A stretch of DNA of 64,000 bases. It comes from Streptomyces sp. MUM 203J. Its GTDB lineage: Bacteria > Actinomycetota > Actinomycetes > Streptomycetales > Streptomycetaceae. Shown here in pieces: positions 51,259 through 59,477 of the stretch; positions within the stretch are counted from its first letter, which is position 1, and every line of letters starts with the position of its first letter. Both the position numbers and the translations under genes were made by a program. A model generated the notes under the pieces. That model saw only the letters and a program-made list of their open reading frames with translations, searched no databases and was not told the origin of the DNA. The stretch spans positions 85,613 to 149,612 of the forward strand of contig NZ_JADWYO010000008.1 of the NCBI RefSeq assembly GCF_022414595.1. Direction: 5' to 3'.

Positions 51259-51600
51259 ATGAAGCGTTTGGTGAGGGCCGGGCTGGCCGTCTCGGCCGTG
51301 GGTGCCGCGCTGACCGCGGCCGGGGGCACGGCCCAGGCGGCGGTCCCGCAGCTGCAGGACGTGGACCCGGCGGCGTCCGTGCAGGCGCTGACGCACGCGG
51401 TCCCGCACGTGGCGGGGCCGGTCAAGAACCTCAAGGTCAACCCGTTGGCGGAGACGGGAGTGGACCCGCTGGACAACGGGGTGGCGCCGCAGGTCGCGGA
51501 CTTCCAGCCGGTCGACACGCGGTACGTGACGGGCTCGCTGACGAGCGCGCCGAACCTGCCGGTGGCGGGGCCGCTGCTGGGCGGGGTCATTCCCGGCTGA
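51259..51600 (+). CDS. small secreted protein, Ala/Val/Pro-rich
   Basis: A 113-residue protein with a signal peptide (RLVRAGLAVSAVGAALTAAG, cleavage after AQA). The mature part begins AVPQLQDVDPAASVQALTHA, has no cysteine, and ends with NLPVAGPLLGGVIPG. It resembles the protein at 44891-45214 in length, composition and its Gly-Leu-Pro end; the two may be paralogues. ATG 51259 has GAGG upstream. Function unknown, probably at the cell surface. Confidence 0.8.
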   Translation: MKRLVRAGLAVSAVGAALTAAGGTAQAAVPQLQDVDPAASVQALTHAVPHVAGPVKNLKVNPLAETGVDPLDNGVAPQVADFQPVDTRYVTGSLTSAPNLPVAGPLLGGVIPG

Positions 51601-51615
51601 GGGCCGCCCACGGGT

Positions 51616-51655
51616 GCGGCCCCGCGTTCCCTGGACGGAGGGAAGGCGGGGCCGC
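51616..51655. terminator. bidirectional terminator
   Basis: A 10-bp stem GCGGCCCCGC / GCGGGGCCGC with a nested TTCCCT / AGGGAA stem in the loop, between the convergent secreted-protein and aldehyde dehydrogenase-like genes. Confidence 0.85.
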
Positions 51656-51693
51656 GGTCCGTGGGGCGGGTCCGGGGGCGGCGCCCCGAGGGG

Positions 51694-52596
51694 CTAGTAC
51701 GCCGAGCCCGACGCGCCCAGCGAACCGGTCGGGTGCCAGACCGTCTTGGTCTCCAGGAACGTGGTGAGGCGGCCCGTGCCGGGGTCGGCGGTCCAGTCGG
51801 CACCGTCCTCGGGCCGCGGGCGCAGGACCCGCTTCAGGTTGTCCGCGGCGGCGACCTCCAGGTCCCGCGCCAGCTCCACGTCCGCCCCGGTCAGGTCGAT
51901 CGCGTTGACGTCCTGGTGTGCGGCCAGCGGCGCGGCGATCTCCGCCGTGCGGCCGGACAGGATGTTCACCACACCGCCGGGCACGTCGGACGTGGCCAGC
52001 ACCTCTCCCAGCGACAGCGCGGGCAGCGGCGCCTTCTCGCTGGCGACGACGACCGCCGTGTTGCCGGTGGCGATCACCGGGGCGACCACGGACACCAGGC
52101 CCAGCAGCGAGGACCGCTGGGGCGCGAGGACGGCCACGACACCGGTCGGCTCCGGGGCCGACAGGTTGAAGTACGGCCCCGCGACCGGGTTCGCGCCGCC
52201 CACGACCTGGCTGACCTTGTCGGTCCAGCCCGCGTACCAGACCCAGCGGTCGATCGCCGCGTCGACGGCGTCCGAGGCCTTGGACTTCGACAGGCCCTCG
52301 GCCTCCGCCACCTCCCGTACGAACTGGGCCCTGCGGCCCTCCAGCATCTCCGCGACCCGGTACAGGATCTGGCCGCGCAGATAGGCGGTGGCGCCGGACC
52401 AGCCGCCGAAGGCCTTGCGGGCGGCGACGACCGCGTCACGGGCGTCCTTGCGGGAGGAGAGCGGCGCGTTCGCCAGCCACGTGCCCTTGCTGTCCGTCAC
52501 TTCGTACACCCGGCCGCTCTCGGAACGAGGGAACTTCCCGCCCACGTACAGCTTGTAGGTCTTGAAGACGCTCAGCCGCGTCGCAGACTCAGACAT
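51694..52596 (-). CDS. truncated aldehyde dehydrogenase-like protein (probable non-catalytic partner)
   Basis: A 300-residue protein that aligns with the N-terminal part of aldehyde dehydrogenases: KLYVGGKFPRSESGRVYEVT, SSRKDARDAVVAARKAFGGW, YAGWTDKVSQVVGGANP and APVIATGNTAVVVASEKAPL. It ends before the catalytic domain, so neither the active-site Cys nor the general-base Glu is present. The reading frame is intact and codon bias is normal, so it is a real gene. It overlaps the full-length dehydrogenase by 8 nt, which implies coupled expression. The pairing resembles the second, inactive ALDH-like domain of ALDH16 proteins. Confidence 0.88.
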   Translation of the reverse strand: MSESATRLSVFKTYKLYVGGKFPRSESGRVYEVTDSKGTWLANAPLSSRKDARDAVVAARKAFGGWSGATAYLRGQILYRVAEMLEGRRAQFVREVAEAEGLSKSKASDAVDAAIDRWVWYAGWTDKVSQVVGGANPVAGPYFNLSAPEPTGVVAVLAPQRSSLLGLVSVVAPVIATGNTAVVVASEKAPLPALSLGEVLATSDVPGGVVNILSGRTAEIAAPLAAHQDVNAIDLTGADVELARDLEVAAADNLKRVLRPRPEDGADWTADPGTGRLTTFLETKTVWHPTGSLGASGSAY

Positions 52597-54025
52597 CGAG
52601 GTACGCCTCCAGACCGTGTCGGCCGCCCTCGCGGCCGAAGCCCGACTCCTTGTAGCCGCCGAACGGCGAGGTCGGGTCGAACTTGTTGAACGTGTTGGAC
52701 CAGACGACACCCGCGCGGAGCTTGTTCGCGACCGCCAGGATGCGCGAGCCCTTCTCGGTCCAGATGCCCGCCGACAGGCCGTACTGGGTGTTGTTGGCCT
52801 TCGCGACGGCCTCGTCCGGCGTGCGGAAGCTCAGCACCGACAGGACCGGGCCGAAGATCTCGTCGCGGGCGATGGTGTGCGCCTGCGTGACGTTCGTGAA
52901 GAGCGTCGGCGCGAACCAGTAGCCGTGTGAAGGCAGTTCGCAGGCGGGGGACCAGCGCTCGGCGCCCTCCGCCTCGCCGGTCTCCGCGAGGGCCTTGATG
53001 CGGGCCAGCTGCTCGGCGGAGTTGATGGCGCCGATGTCGGTGTTCTTGTCCAGCGGGTCGCCCAGCCGGAGCGTCGACAGGCGGCGCTTGAGCGCGTCCA
53101 GCAGCTCGTCCTGGACGGACTCCTGGACGAGGAGACGGGAGCCCGCGCAGCAGACCTGGCCCTGGTTGAAGAAGATGCCGTTGACGATGCCTTCGACCGC
53201 CTGGTCGAGGGGGGCGTCGTCGAAGACGATGTTGGCGCCCTTGCCGCCCAGTTCCAGGGTGAGCTTCTTGTGGGTGCCGGCCACGGACCGGGCGATGGCC
53301 TTGCCGACGGCGGTGGAGCCGGTGAAGGCCACCTTGTCGACGCCGGGGTGCTCGACCAGGGCGGCGCCCGCGTCCCCGTAGCCCGGGATGATGTTGACGA
53401 CACCCTTGGGGAGCCCGGCCTGGCGGCAGATGTCCGCGAAGAACAGGGCGGAGAGGGGGGTCGTCTCGGCGGGCTTCAGGACCACCGTGTTTCCGGTGGC
53501 GAGAGCCGGGGCGATCTTCCACGCCAGCATGAGGAGGGGGAAGTTCCACGGGATGACCTGCCCGGCCACGCCGAGCGGCTTCGGGTCCGGGCCGTAGCCC
53601 GCGTGGTCGAGCTTGTCGGCCCAGCCCGCGTAGTAGAAGAAGTGCGCGGCGACCAGCGGGAGGTCCGCGTCGCGGGTCTCCTTGATCGGCTTGCCGTTGT
53701 CCAGGGTCTCCAGGACGGCCAGCTCGCGGCTGCGCTCCTGGATGATCCGGGCGATACGGAACAGGTACTTGCCGCGCTCGCGGCCCGGCAGCGCGGACCA
53801 CTTCTCGAACGCCTTGCGGGCGGCCTTCACCGCCCGGTCGACGTCCTCGGAGCCGGCCTGGGCGACCTCGGACAGGACCTCCTCGGTGGAGGGGGAGACC
53901 GTCTTGAAGACCCTGCCGTCGGCCGCGTCGGTGAACTCGCCGTCGATGAACAGCCCGTAGGAAGGGGCGATGTCGACGACGGAACGCGACTCGGGCGCGG
54001 GAGCGTACTCGAATGCGGATGCCAT
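52589..54025 (-). CDS. aldehyde dehydrogenase
   Basis: A 478-residue NAD(P)-dependent aldehyde dehydrogenase of full length. VAGQVIPWNFPLLMLAWKIA and TGNTVVLKPAETTPLSALFF bind the cofactor; FTGSTAVGKAIA and LELGGKGANIVFDDA carry the general base Glu; FNQGQVCCAGSRLLV carries the nucleophilic Cys; EEIFGPV appears as RDEIFGPVLSVLSF. It likely oxidises acetaldehyde or another small aldehyde. It starts 6 nt after the deoC stop, so deoC (which releases acetaldehyde), this gene and its truncated partner form one operon under the deoC operator. Confidence 0.94.
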   Translation of the reverse strand: MASAFEYAPAPESRSVVDIAPSYGLFIDGEFTDAADGRVFKTVSPSTEEVLSEVAQAGSEDVDRAVKAARKAFEKWSALPGRERGKYLFRIARIIQERSRELAVLETLDNGKPIKETRDADLPLVAAHFFYYAGWADKLDHAGYGPDPKPLGVAGQVIPWNFPLLMLAWKIAPALATGNTVVLKPAETTPLSALFFADICRQAGLPKGVVNIIPGYGDAGAALVEHPGVDKVAFTGSTAVGKAIARSVAGTHKKLTLELGGKGANIVFDDAPLDQAVEGIVNGIFFNQGQVCCAGSRLLVQESVQDELLDALKRRLSTLRLGDPLDKNTDIGAINSAEQLARIKALAETGEAEGAERWSPACELPSHGYWFAPTLFTNVTQAHTIARDEIFGPVLSVLSFRTPDEAVAKANNTQYGLSAGIWTEKGSRILAVANKLRAGVVWSNTFNKFDPTSPFGGYKESGFGREGGRHGLEAYLDV

Positions 54026-54031
54026 GGTGTA

Positions 54032-54982
54032 TCAGTCCACCGTCACGTAGTCGGGGCCGGAGTAGCGGCCGGTGGCGAGCTTCTGACGCTGCATCAGCAG
54101 GTCGTTGAGCAGGCTCGACGCGCCGAACCTGAACCAGTGGCTGTCCAGCCAGTCCTCGCCCACGGTCTCGTTGACCAGGACCAGGAACTTGACCGCGTCC
54201 TTGGTGGTCCGGATGCCGCCCGCGGGCTTCACGCCCACCTGGACGCCGGTCTGCGCGCGGAAGTCGCGGACCGCCTCCAGCATCAGGAGGGTGTTGGCGG
54301 GAGTGGCGTTGACCGCGACCTTGCCGGTCGAGGTCTTGATGAAGTCCGCGCCCGCGAGCATGCCGAGCCAGGAGGCGCGGCGGATGTTGTCGTAGGTGGA
54401 CAGCTCGCCGGTCTCGAAGATCACCTTCAGGCGGGCGGAGTCGCCGCAGGCCTCCTTCACGGCCCGGATCTCCTCGTGGACCTTCATGTAGTTCCCCGCG
54501 AGGAAGGCCCCGCGGTCGATCACCATGTCGATCTCGTCCGCCCCGGCGGCGACGGCGTCGCGGGTGTCCGCGAGCTTCACGTCGAGCGCGGCGCGGCCGG
54601 CCGGGAAGGCGGTGGCGACGGAGGCGACCTTCACGTCAGTCCCGGCGAGGGCGGCCTTGGCGGTGGCCACCATGTCGGGATAGACGCAGACCGCGGCGGT
54701 GTGCGGGGTGGTGCGGTCGGTGGGATCGGGGTGGACGGCCTTGGCGGCGAGCGCCCGGACCTTGCCCGGGGTGTCCGCGCCTTCGAGGGTCGTCAGGTCG
54801 ATCATCGAGATGGCCAGGTCGATGGCGTACGCCTTGGCCGTCGTCTTGATCGAACGGGTGCCGAGGGAGGCGGCGCGCGCCTCCAGGCCGACGGAGTCCA
54901 CGCCGGGCAGCCCATGGAGGAAGCGGCGCAGCGTGCTGTCGGACGCGGTCACGTCAGCGAGGGGTGCAGCATTGATGGGCAT
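54032..54982 (-). CDS. deoC: deoxyribose-phosphate aldolase
   Basis: A 316-residue class I aldolase that splits 2-deoxyribose-5-phosphate into acetaldehyde and glyceraldehyde-3-phosphate. The Schiff-base lysine is Lys216 in FIKTSTGK, and the second active-site lysine is Lys252 in VGVKPAGGIRT. VCVYPDMV and ADEIDMVIDRGAFLAGN are family motifs. About 60 extra N-terminal residues precede the barrel, typical of actinobacterial DeoC. It is the first gene of an operon with the two aldehyde dehydrogenase genes, which can remove the acetaldehyde. The operator CTACGCGCGTAG lies 19 nt upstream of the ATG. Confidence 0.96.
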   Translation of the reverse strand: MPINAAPLADVTASDSTLRRFLHGLPGVDSVGLEARAASLGTRSIKTTAKAYAIDLAISMIDLTTLEGADTPGKVRALAAKAVHPDPTDRTTPHTAAVCVYPDMVATAKAALAGTDVKVASVATAFPAGRAALDVKLADTRDAVAAGADEIDMVIDRGAFLAGNYMKVHEEIRAVKEACGDSARLKVIFETGELSTYDNIRRASWLGMLAGADFIKTSTGKVAVNATPANTLLMLEAVRDFRAQTGVQVGVKPAGGIRTTKDAVKFLVLVNETVGEDWLDSHWFRFGASSLLNDLLMQRQKLATGRYSGPDYVTVD

Positions 54983-54989
54983 GGTCACC

Positions 54990-55025
54990 AGATGAGCATA
55001 TCTACGCGCGTAGCGACCTGTACAG
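54990..55025 (-). promoter_or_regulatory. nucleoside-regulon operator in the deoC promoter
   Basis: A perfect CTACGCGCGTAG at 55002-55013 fills most of the 17-bp spacer between GTACAG (-35 candidate) and TATGCT (-10 candidate) on the minus strand. The leader before the deoC ATG would be only about 5-15 nt. Confidence 0.85.
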
Positions 55026-55291
55026 AGGTGGTGTGGCGCGGGATGCCGCGGGGTGCGGCGGCCGCGCGGATGTGTGGGGCAACGCCCAGGTGAGCGCGGG
55101 GGGATGAGGCGGGAGGTGGCCTCCGTCACAGGAGCAGGCCGGCCGGCCCCCGGCCGCGCGTCGGGCGGCGCGCCTGCCGGCGCGCCGCCGGAGGCGCGCA
55201 GGGCGTGCGGGCGGGGACGCCGGAGCCGGACGCGAGGCGCCGTGATACGGCGGAGGCGGGGAAGGCGCGGCCGTGAGGCACAATCGCCCCC

Positions 55292-55885
55292 ATGACGAGC
55301 CCTGACAAGCAGCCCGGAGCCCCCGATCCGTCCTCGGAGCCCACGTACGCGGACCGGGTCTACCGGTCCTCGATGGGCATCGCCGGCGGGGTGATCCTGC
55401 TCGCCGTCGGGCTGTGGATGGGCGGCGACGCGGTCCTGCGGGGCGAGGGGCGGACGCCATGGGTGGCCGCGGCGCTGCTGGTGCTGGCGGTGCCGCTGGT
55501 GGTGGCGTTCACCTTCCGCCCGGCGGTGTACGCGAACGCCGACCGGCTCAGGATCCGGAACCCGTTCCGGACGATCGAGCTGCCCTGGGGGACGGTGGCG
55601 ACCGTCCGCGCGACGTACTCGACGGAGGCGGTGACGCAGGACGGCACGAAGTACCAGCTGTGGGCCGTGCCGGTGTCCCTGCGGGAGCGGAAGAAGGCGG
55701 TACGCGCCGGGGGCGCCGAGCCGGGCGGTGCGCAGCGGACCCTGGGCGAGCTGCGCGATCTGGCGGAAGGCGGCGAGCACCGCCCCTCGGCCCAGGGCGA
55801 GCCGCGCGTCCGCTGGGCCTACGAGATCCTGGCGCCGGTGGGGGCGGGGCTGGCGGCGCTGGCGGTGTTGCTGGTCACGGGGTGA
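55292..55885 (+). CDS. PH-domain membrane protein
   Basis: A 197-residue protein. Two membrane helices (IAGGVILLAVGLWMGGDAVL and WVAAALLVLAVPLVVAFTF) precede a bacterial PH-like domain of about 60 residues (RPAVYANADRLRIRNPFRTI, LPWGTVATVRATYS). A charged linker and a third helix (ILAPVGAGLAALAVLLVTG) follow. ATG 55292 has no ribosome site; CACAAT ends 7 nt upstream, so the message may be leaderless. The domain organisation is common in Streptomyces membrane proteins, but no function is known. Confidence 0.85.
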   Translation: MTSPDKQPGAPDPSSEPTYADRVYRSSMGIAGGVILLAVGLWMGGDAVLRGEGRTPWVAAALLVLAVPLVVAFTFRPAVYANADRLRIRNPFRTIELPWGTVATVRATYSTEAVTQDGTKYQLWAVPVSLRERKKAVRAGGAEPGGAQRTLGELRDLAEGGEHRPSAQGEPRVRWAYEILAPVGAGLAALAVLLVTG

Positions 55886-55985
55886 CGCGTCGGGTGTCGC
55901 CGCCGCCGGGTGCCCGGCCTGGGAGTTCCGGGCGATGCGGTCGATTCTCCGACCAGATTTGCGACCTGCCGCCACCGCGGGCGGC

Positions 55986-56268
55986 ATGGAGACCCTTCCC
56001 GTCAGCGAGGCGAAAGCCCGCACAGCGGAACCGGCCGACCGGGCCGCCCGCGAACACGACCCCTTCACCTGACCGAGAACGGGGCCGCCCCCAGGCCGTG
56101 CTCGTCTCGGTCGCCGAGCACGAATCCCTGCTGGAGTCGCCGGCCGTCCTCTCCGGCCCGGAGACCCGACGCGACCTTGCCGAGTCTGCGGAGACTGACG
56201 AGTGCACCGGCGAGGAGCGGACGGCCGAGCTCATGGCCCGGCGCCTGGGGAAGAAGGGTGCTGCGTGA
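55986..56268 (+). pseudogene. frameshifted Phd/YefM-type antitoxin
   Basis: The start METLPVSEAKARTAEPADRA (55986-56045) matches Phd/YefM antitoxins. The frame then breaks near 56069, where the next residues continue as TENG in a second frame. It breaks again near 56090, with RPQAVLVSVAEHESLLESPA and the C-terminal tail in a third frame up to 56268. Rejoined, the pieces would give a normal antitoxin of about 90 residues. Two indels in 25 bp argue for a dead gene. It directly precedes a RelE-like toxin frame, with a GTGA overlap. Confidence 0.75.
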
Positions 56269-56534
56269 CTGATCGCCGGACCATCCGGTACAAGCCTGCG
56301 GCGCGCCGGGCCCTTGCCGGAGAACTGCCCGAAGAGGTGGTGGCGGCCGACGAACTGATCACCGGGGCGTCGGCCGGCCGTCCCCACCGCGTCGGCAAGC
56401 CGTCGGAGGAACGCTGCGAGGGGCTGTACTCCGCCCGGCGCGGTACCTGCCGCATCAGCTGCTCCGTCAGCGGCGAGAAGCCCGCGGCGGACATCCACTC
56501 CATCAGGCACCGCAGGGACGCCTGCCGGTACTGA
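56265..56534 (+). CDS. RelE/ParE-like toxin, probably decayed
   Basis: An 89-residue open frame: DRRTIRYKPAARRALAGELP, then HRVGKPSEERCEGLYSARRG and HSIRHRRDACRY. This is the order of motifs in RelE-family mRNA interferases (basic N-terminal helix, HRVGKPL, YSARRG.YR, H..HR.D.YR). Several positions that are normally conserved hydrophobic or aromatic residues are altered (YR becomes CR in TCRISC). The frame is open, but its antitoxin partner is broken, so a functional toxin is unlikely. Confidence 0.6.
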   Translation: MTDRRTIRYKPAARRALAGELPEEVVAADELITGASAGRPHRVGKPSEERCEGLYSARRGTCRISCSVSGEKPAADIHSIRHRRDACRY

Positions 56535-56563
56535 CCAGCCGCGCATCGGCGGACAGCGCGGAC

Positions 56564-56760
56564 ATGACCGTGCTCGTCATCCGGGAGCCCGACGGCGCAC
56601 TCCGGGCCTCAGGGCCCGCGCCGCCCGTCGGCGCCTGTCCCTCCGGGCGTACGTCACCGACGTTCTGGCCGGCAGGCATCCTGGCCCACCTGGGCCGAGG
56701 GCACCCGCGCGTTCACCGCCGACGGCATCAGGCGCGGTTCGAGCGGGGACGCCCGGACCG
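56564..56760 (+). pseudogene. possible remnant of a FitA/CopG-like antitoxin gene
   Basis: Fragments in three frames: MTVLVIREPDGAL, then RARAARRRLSLRAYVTDVLA, then TWAEGTRAFTADGI. Read together they resemble ribbon-helix-helix antitoxins that pair with VapC/PIN toxins. No PIN domain follows. The evidence is short and the call tentative; otherwise the 56535-56813 region has no gene. Confidence 0.35.
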
Positions 56761-56813
56761 GACCGGCGAAAAGGACCGACCCGGGAGGGCCGGCCCTTTC
56801 CTGTGGCGCCGCG

Positions 56814-58472
56814 TCAGATGCCCGCCGCCGTCGCCAGGTCCTGCTTGAGGGACGTCAGGACCTCCGTCGCCCGGGAACGGGCGCCGTCGAGTTCCGTGGC
56901 GTCGGCCACCGGGACGATGACCTCCAGGTAGCACTTCAGCTTCGGCTCCGTGCCGCTCGGGCGGACGATGACCCGGGCCTTGTACGCGCCCTCCAGGTAG
57001 TAGCGCAGGCCGTCCGTGGGCGGGAGCCGGTCCGAGCCCTTGGTGAGGTCCTCCGACACCGTCACGGTCAGGCCGCCCAGCTTCACCGGCGGGGTCTCGC
57101 GCAGGCGGCGCATCGCGGACGCGATCAGTGACAGGTCCTGGACCCGGACCGAGAGCTGGTCCGTCGCGTGCAGCCCGTGCGTCACCGCCAGGTCGTCCAG
57201 CAGGCCCGTCAGCGTGCGGCCCTGCTCCTTCAGCTCCGAGGCCAGCTCGGTGACCAGCAGCGCCGCCGTGATGCCGTCCTTGTCGCGGACACCCTCCGGG
57301 TCGACGCAGTAGCCGAGCGCCTCCTCGTAGCCGTAGCGCAGGCCCTCGACGCGGGCGATCCACTTGAAGCCGGTGAGGGTCTCCTCGTAGCCCAGCTCCG
57401 CGGCCTCCGCGATCCGGCCCAGCAGGGACGAGGACACGATCGACTCCGCGAAGACGCCCCGCGCGCCCTTGTGCACCAGGTGCTCCGCCAGCAGCGCGCC
57501 CACCTCGTCGCCGCGCAGCATCCGCCAGCCGCCCTCGGCCGCGTCGTCCGGCACGGCGACCGCGCAGCGGTCCGCGTCCGGGTCGTTGGCGACGACGATG
57601 TCCGGCCGGGCCTCGCGCGCCTTGGCGAAGGCCAGGTCCATGGCTCCCGGTTCCTCCGGGTTCGGGAACGCGACGGTGGGGAACGCCGGGTCCGGCTCCG
57701 CCTGCTCGTCCACCAGTACGGGGGCGGGGAAGCCCGCGCGGGCGAAGGCCGCCAGGACGACGTCCTTGCCGACGCCGTGCATGGCCGTGTAGACGACCCG
57801 GGCGGTACGCGGGGTGCCGGGCGTCAGGACCTCGTCCGTACGGGCCAGGTACGACTCCAGGACCTCGTCGCCCAGCGTCTCCCAGCCGGACTCGGCGCGC
57901 GTCACGTCCGCCAGCGCCCGGACCGCCGCGATCCGCTCCGCGATCTCCGCGTCGGCCGGGGGAACGATCTGGGAGCCGTCGCCCAGGTACACCTTGTAGC
58001 CGTTGTCCCGGGGCGGGTTGTGGCTCGCGGTGACCTCGACGCCCGCGACCGCGCCCAGGTGCCTTATGGCGTAGGCGAGGACGGGCGTCGGCAGCGGACG
58101 GGGCAGCAGCGCGGCGCGCAGGCCCGCGCCGACCATCACGGCGGCGGTGTCCCGGGCGAAGTCCGCCGACTTGTAGCGGGCGTCGTAGCCGATGACGACG
58201 AGTCCACTGCCCTGGCCCTTGTCCTTCAGGTACGCGGCGAGCCCCGCCGCCGCGCGGATGACGACCGACCGGTTCATCCGCATGGGGCCGGCGCCCAGCT
58301 CGCCGCGCAGCCCGGCCGTGCCGAACTGCAGCGTGCCGCCGAAGCGGTCGGCCAGCTCGTCGAGGTCCCGGGCCGCGAGGAGTCCGGCGAGTTCCTCGCG
58401 GGTCTCGCCGTCCGGGTCCTCCGCGAGCCAGTCCGAAGCCTGCGCGATGAGGTCCTGCGCGTCCTGCTGCAC
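56814..58472 (-). CDS. phosphosugar mutase (phosphoglucomutase/phosphomannomutase/phosphopentomutase type)
   Basis: A 552-residue alpha-D-phosphohexomutase. RFGGTLQFGTAGLRGELGAG is the N-terminal signature. The phosphoserine loop is EVTASHNPPRDNGYKVY, the metal-binding loop NDPDADRCAVAV, and the sugar-binding loop EEALGYCVDPEGVRDKDG; the C-terminal phosphate-binding loop is IVRPSGTEPKLKCY. The NGYKVY version and length of about 550 resemble enzymes that include phosphopentomutases. Position near deoA, deoC and PNP suggests it converts (deoxy)ribose-1-P to 5-P, but that is context inference. GTG 58472 is preceded by GAGAGG at 8 nt; TTG 58490 is less likely. Confidence 0.9.
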   Translation of the reverse strand: MQQDAQDLIAQASDWLAEDPDGETREELAGLLAARDLDELADRFGGTLQFGTAGLRGELGAGPMRMNRSVVIRAAAGLAAYLKDKGQGSGLVVIGYDARYKSADFARDTAAVMVGAGLRAALLPRPLPTPVLAYAIRHLGAVAGVEVTASHNPPRDNGYKVYLGDGSQIVPPADAEIAERIAAVRALADVTRAESGWETLGDEVLESYLARTDEVLTPGTPRTARVVYTAMHGVGKDVVLAAFARAGFPAPVLVDEQAEPDPAFPTVAFPNPEEPGAMDLAFAKAREARPDIVVANDPDADRCAVAVPDDAAEGGWRMLRGDEVGALLAEHLVHKGARGVFAESIVSSSLLGRIAEAAELGYEETLTGFKWIARVEGLRYGYEEALGYCVDPEGVRDKDGITAALLVTELASELKEQGRTLTGLLDDLAVTHGLHATDQLSVRVQDLSLIASAMRRLRETPPVKLGGLTVTVSEDLTKGSDRLPPTDGLRYYLEGAYKARVIVRPSGTEPKLKCYLEVIVPVADATELDGARSRATEVLTSLKQDLATAAGI

Positions 58473-58554
58473 CTGGTCTGCCTCTCTCAACGTTGCGTTG
58501 TCCGTACGCGTACCGGCCTGTGGGCTCTTGCCTCCGCCCCTGCCCGGCCGTGCC

Positions 58555-59379
58555 TCAGATGCGCTCCAGCACCCGGGTGAGGAGCTGGCCCATGTGCGCC
58601 GCCGAGTCGCGGCCCGCCTGGAGGACCTCCTCGTGGTTCAGCGGCTCACCCGAAAGGCCCGCGGCCAGATTGGTGACGAGGGAGATGCCGAGCACCTCGG
58701 CACCGGCCTCGCGCGCCGCGATGGCCTCCAGGACGGTGGACATGCCGACCAGGTCGCCGCCGAGGACGCGGACCATGCCGATCTCGGCCGGGGTCTCGTA
58801 GTGCGGGCCGGGGAACTGGACGTACACACCCTCCTCGAGGGTCGGGTCCACCTCCTTGCACAGCGCGCGCAGCCGCGGGGAGTACAGGTCCGTCAGGTCG
58901 ACGAAGTTGGCGCCGACGATCGGGGAGGCGGCCGTCAGGTTGAGGTGGTCGCTGATCAGCACCGGCTGGCCGGGGCGCATGCCCTCGCGGAGGCCGCCGC
59001 AGCCGTTGGTCAGGACGATGGTCCTGCAGCCCGCGGCGACGGCGGTGCGCACCCCGTGGGCGACGGCGGCGACGCCGCGGCCCTCGTAGTAGTGCGTACG
59101 GCCCAGGAAGAGCAGCGCGCGCTTGTCACCGACACGGTACGAGCGGATCTTGCCGCCGTGGCCCTCGACGGCGGGCGGCGGGAAACCGGGCAGCTCGGTG
59201 ACGGGGAACTCGGCCTCGGGGGTGCCGAGCGCCTCGGCGGCGGGGGCCCAGCCGGAGCCCATCACGAGGGCGACGTCGTGCTTCTCGGCGCCGGTCAGCT
59301 CACGCAGGCGCTCGGCGGCCTGCGCGGCGGCGGCGTAGGGGTCGCCCTGGGGGCGTTCCGGGGTAACAGTTGCGTTCAC
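58555..59379 (-). CDS. purine-nucleoside phosphorylase (trimeric type)
   Basis: A 274-residue trimeric-class purine nucleoside phosphorylase. [40 protein letters not shown] (phosphate site His), [11 protein letters not shown] and [20 protein letters not shown] are family motifs. [20 protein letters not shown] (purine site Glu) and [20 protein letters not shown] complete the active site. It splits inosine and guanosine to base and ribose-1-phosphate. GTG 59379 lies 7 nt after a -10 (TACCCT), so the mRNA is probably leaderless. The operator CTACGCGCGTAG lies 25 nt upstream. Confidence 0.96.
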   Translation of the reverse strand: MNATVTPERPQGDPYAAAAQAAERLRELTGAEKHDVALVMGSGWAPAAEALGTPEAEFPVTELPGFPPPAVEGHGGKIRSYRVGDKRALLFLGRTHYYEGRGVAAVAHGVRTAVAAGCRTIVLTNGCGGLREGMRPGQPVLISDHLNLTAASPIVGANFVDLTDLYSPRLRALCKEVDPTLEEGVYVQFPGPHYETPAEIGMVRVLGGDLVGMSTVLEAIAAREAGAEVLGISLVTNLAAGLSGEPLNHEEVLQAGRDSAAHMGQLLTRVLERI

Positions 59380-59386
59380 GCGGACG

Positions 59387-59416
59387 AGGGTAACCCGACT
59401 GGGCCTACGCGCGTAG
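59387..59416 (-). promoter_or_regulatory. nucleoside-regulon operator and -10 of purine-nucleoside phosphorylase
   Basis: A perfect CTACGCGCGTAG at 59405-59416 overlaps the expected -35 region of a promoter whose -10 is TACCCT, 7 nt before the GTG start codon. Confidence 0.85.
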
Positions 59417-59477
59417 ATGACGGGGCCTACGGTGTTCGGATCGTTGTGTTGTCGGTTCTGACGAACGCCCTGGCGGG

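Noticed and set aside
55126..55215. GC-rich inverted repeats (GGCGCGCC-type) as a mobile element end
   Set aside because: No transposase, target duplication or boundary is present; repeats are short and expected at this base composition.
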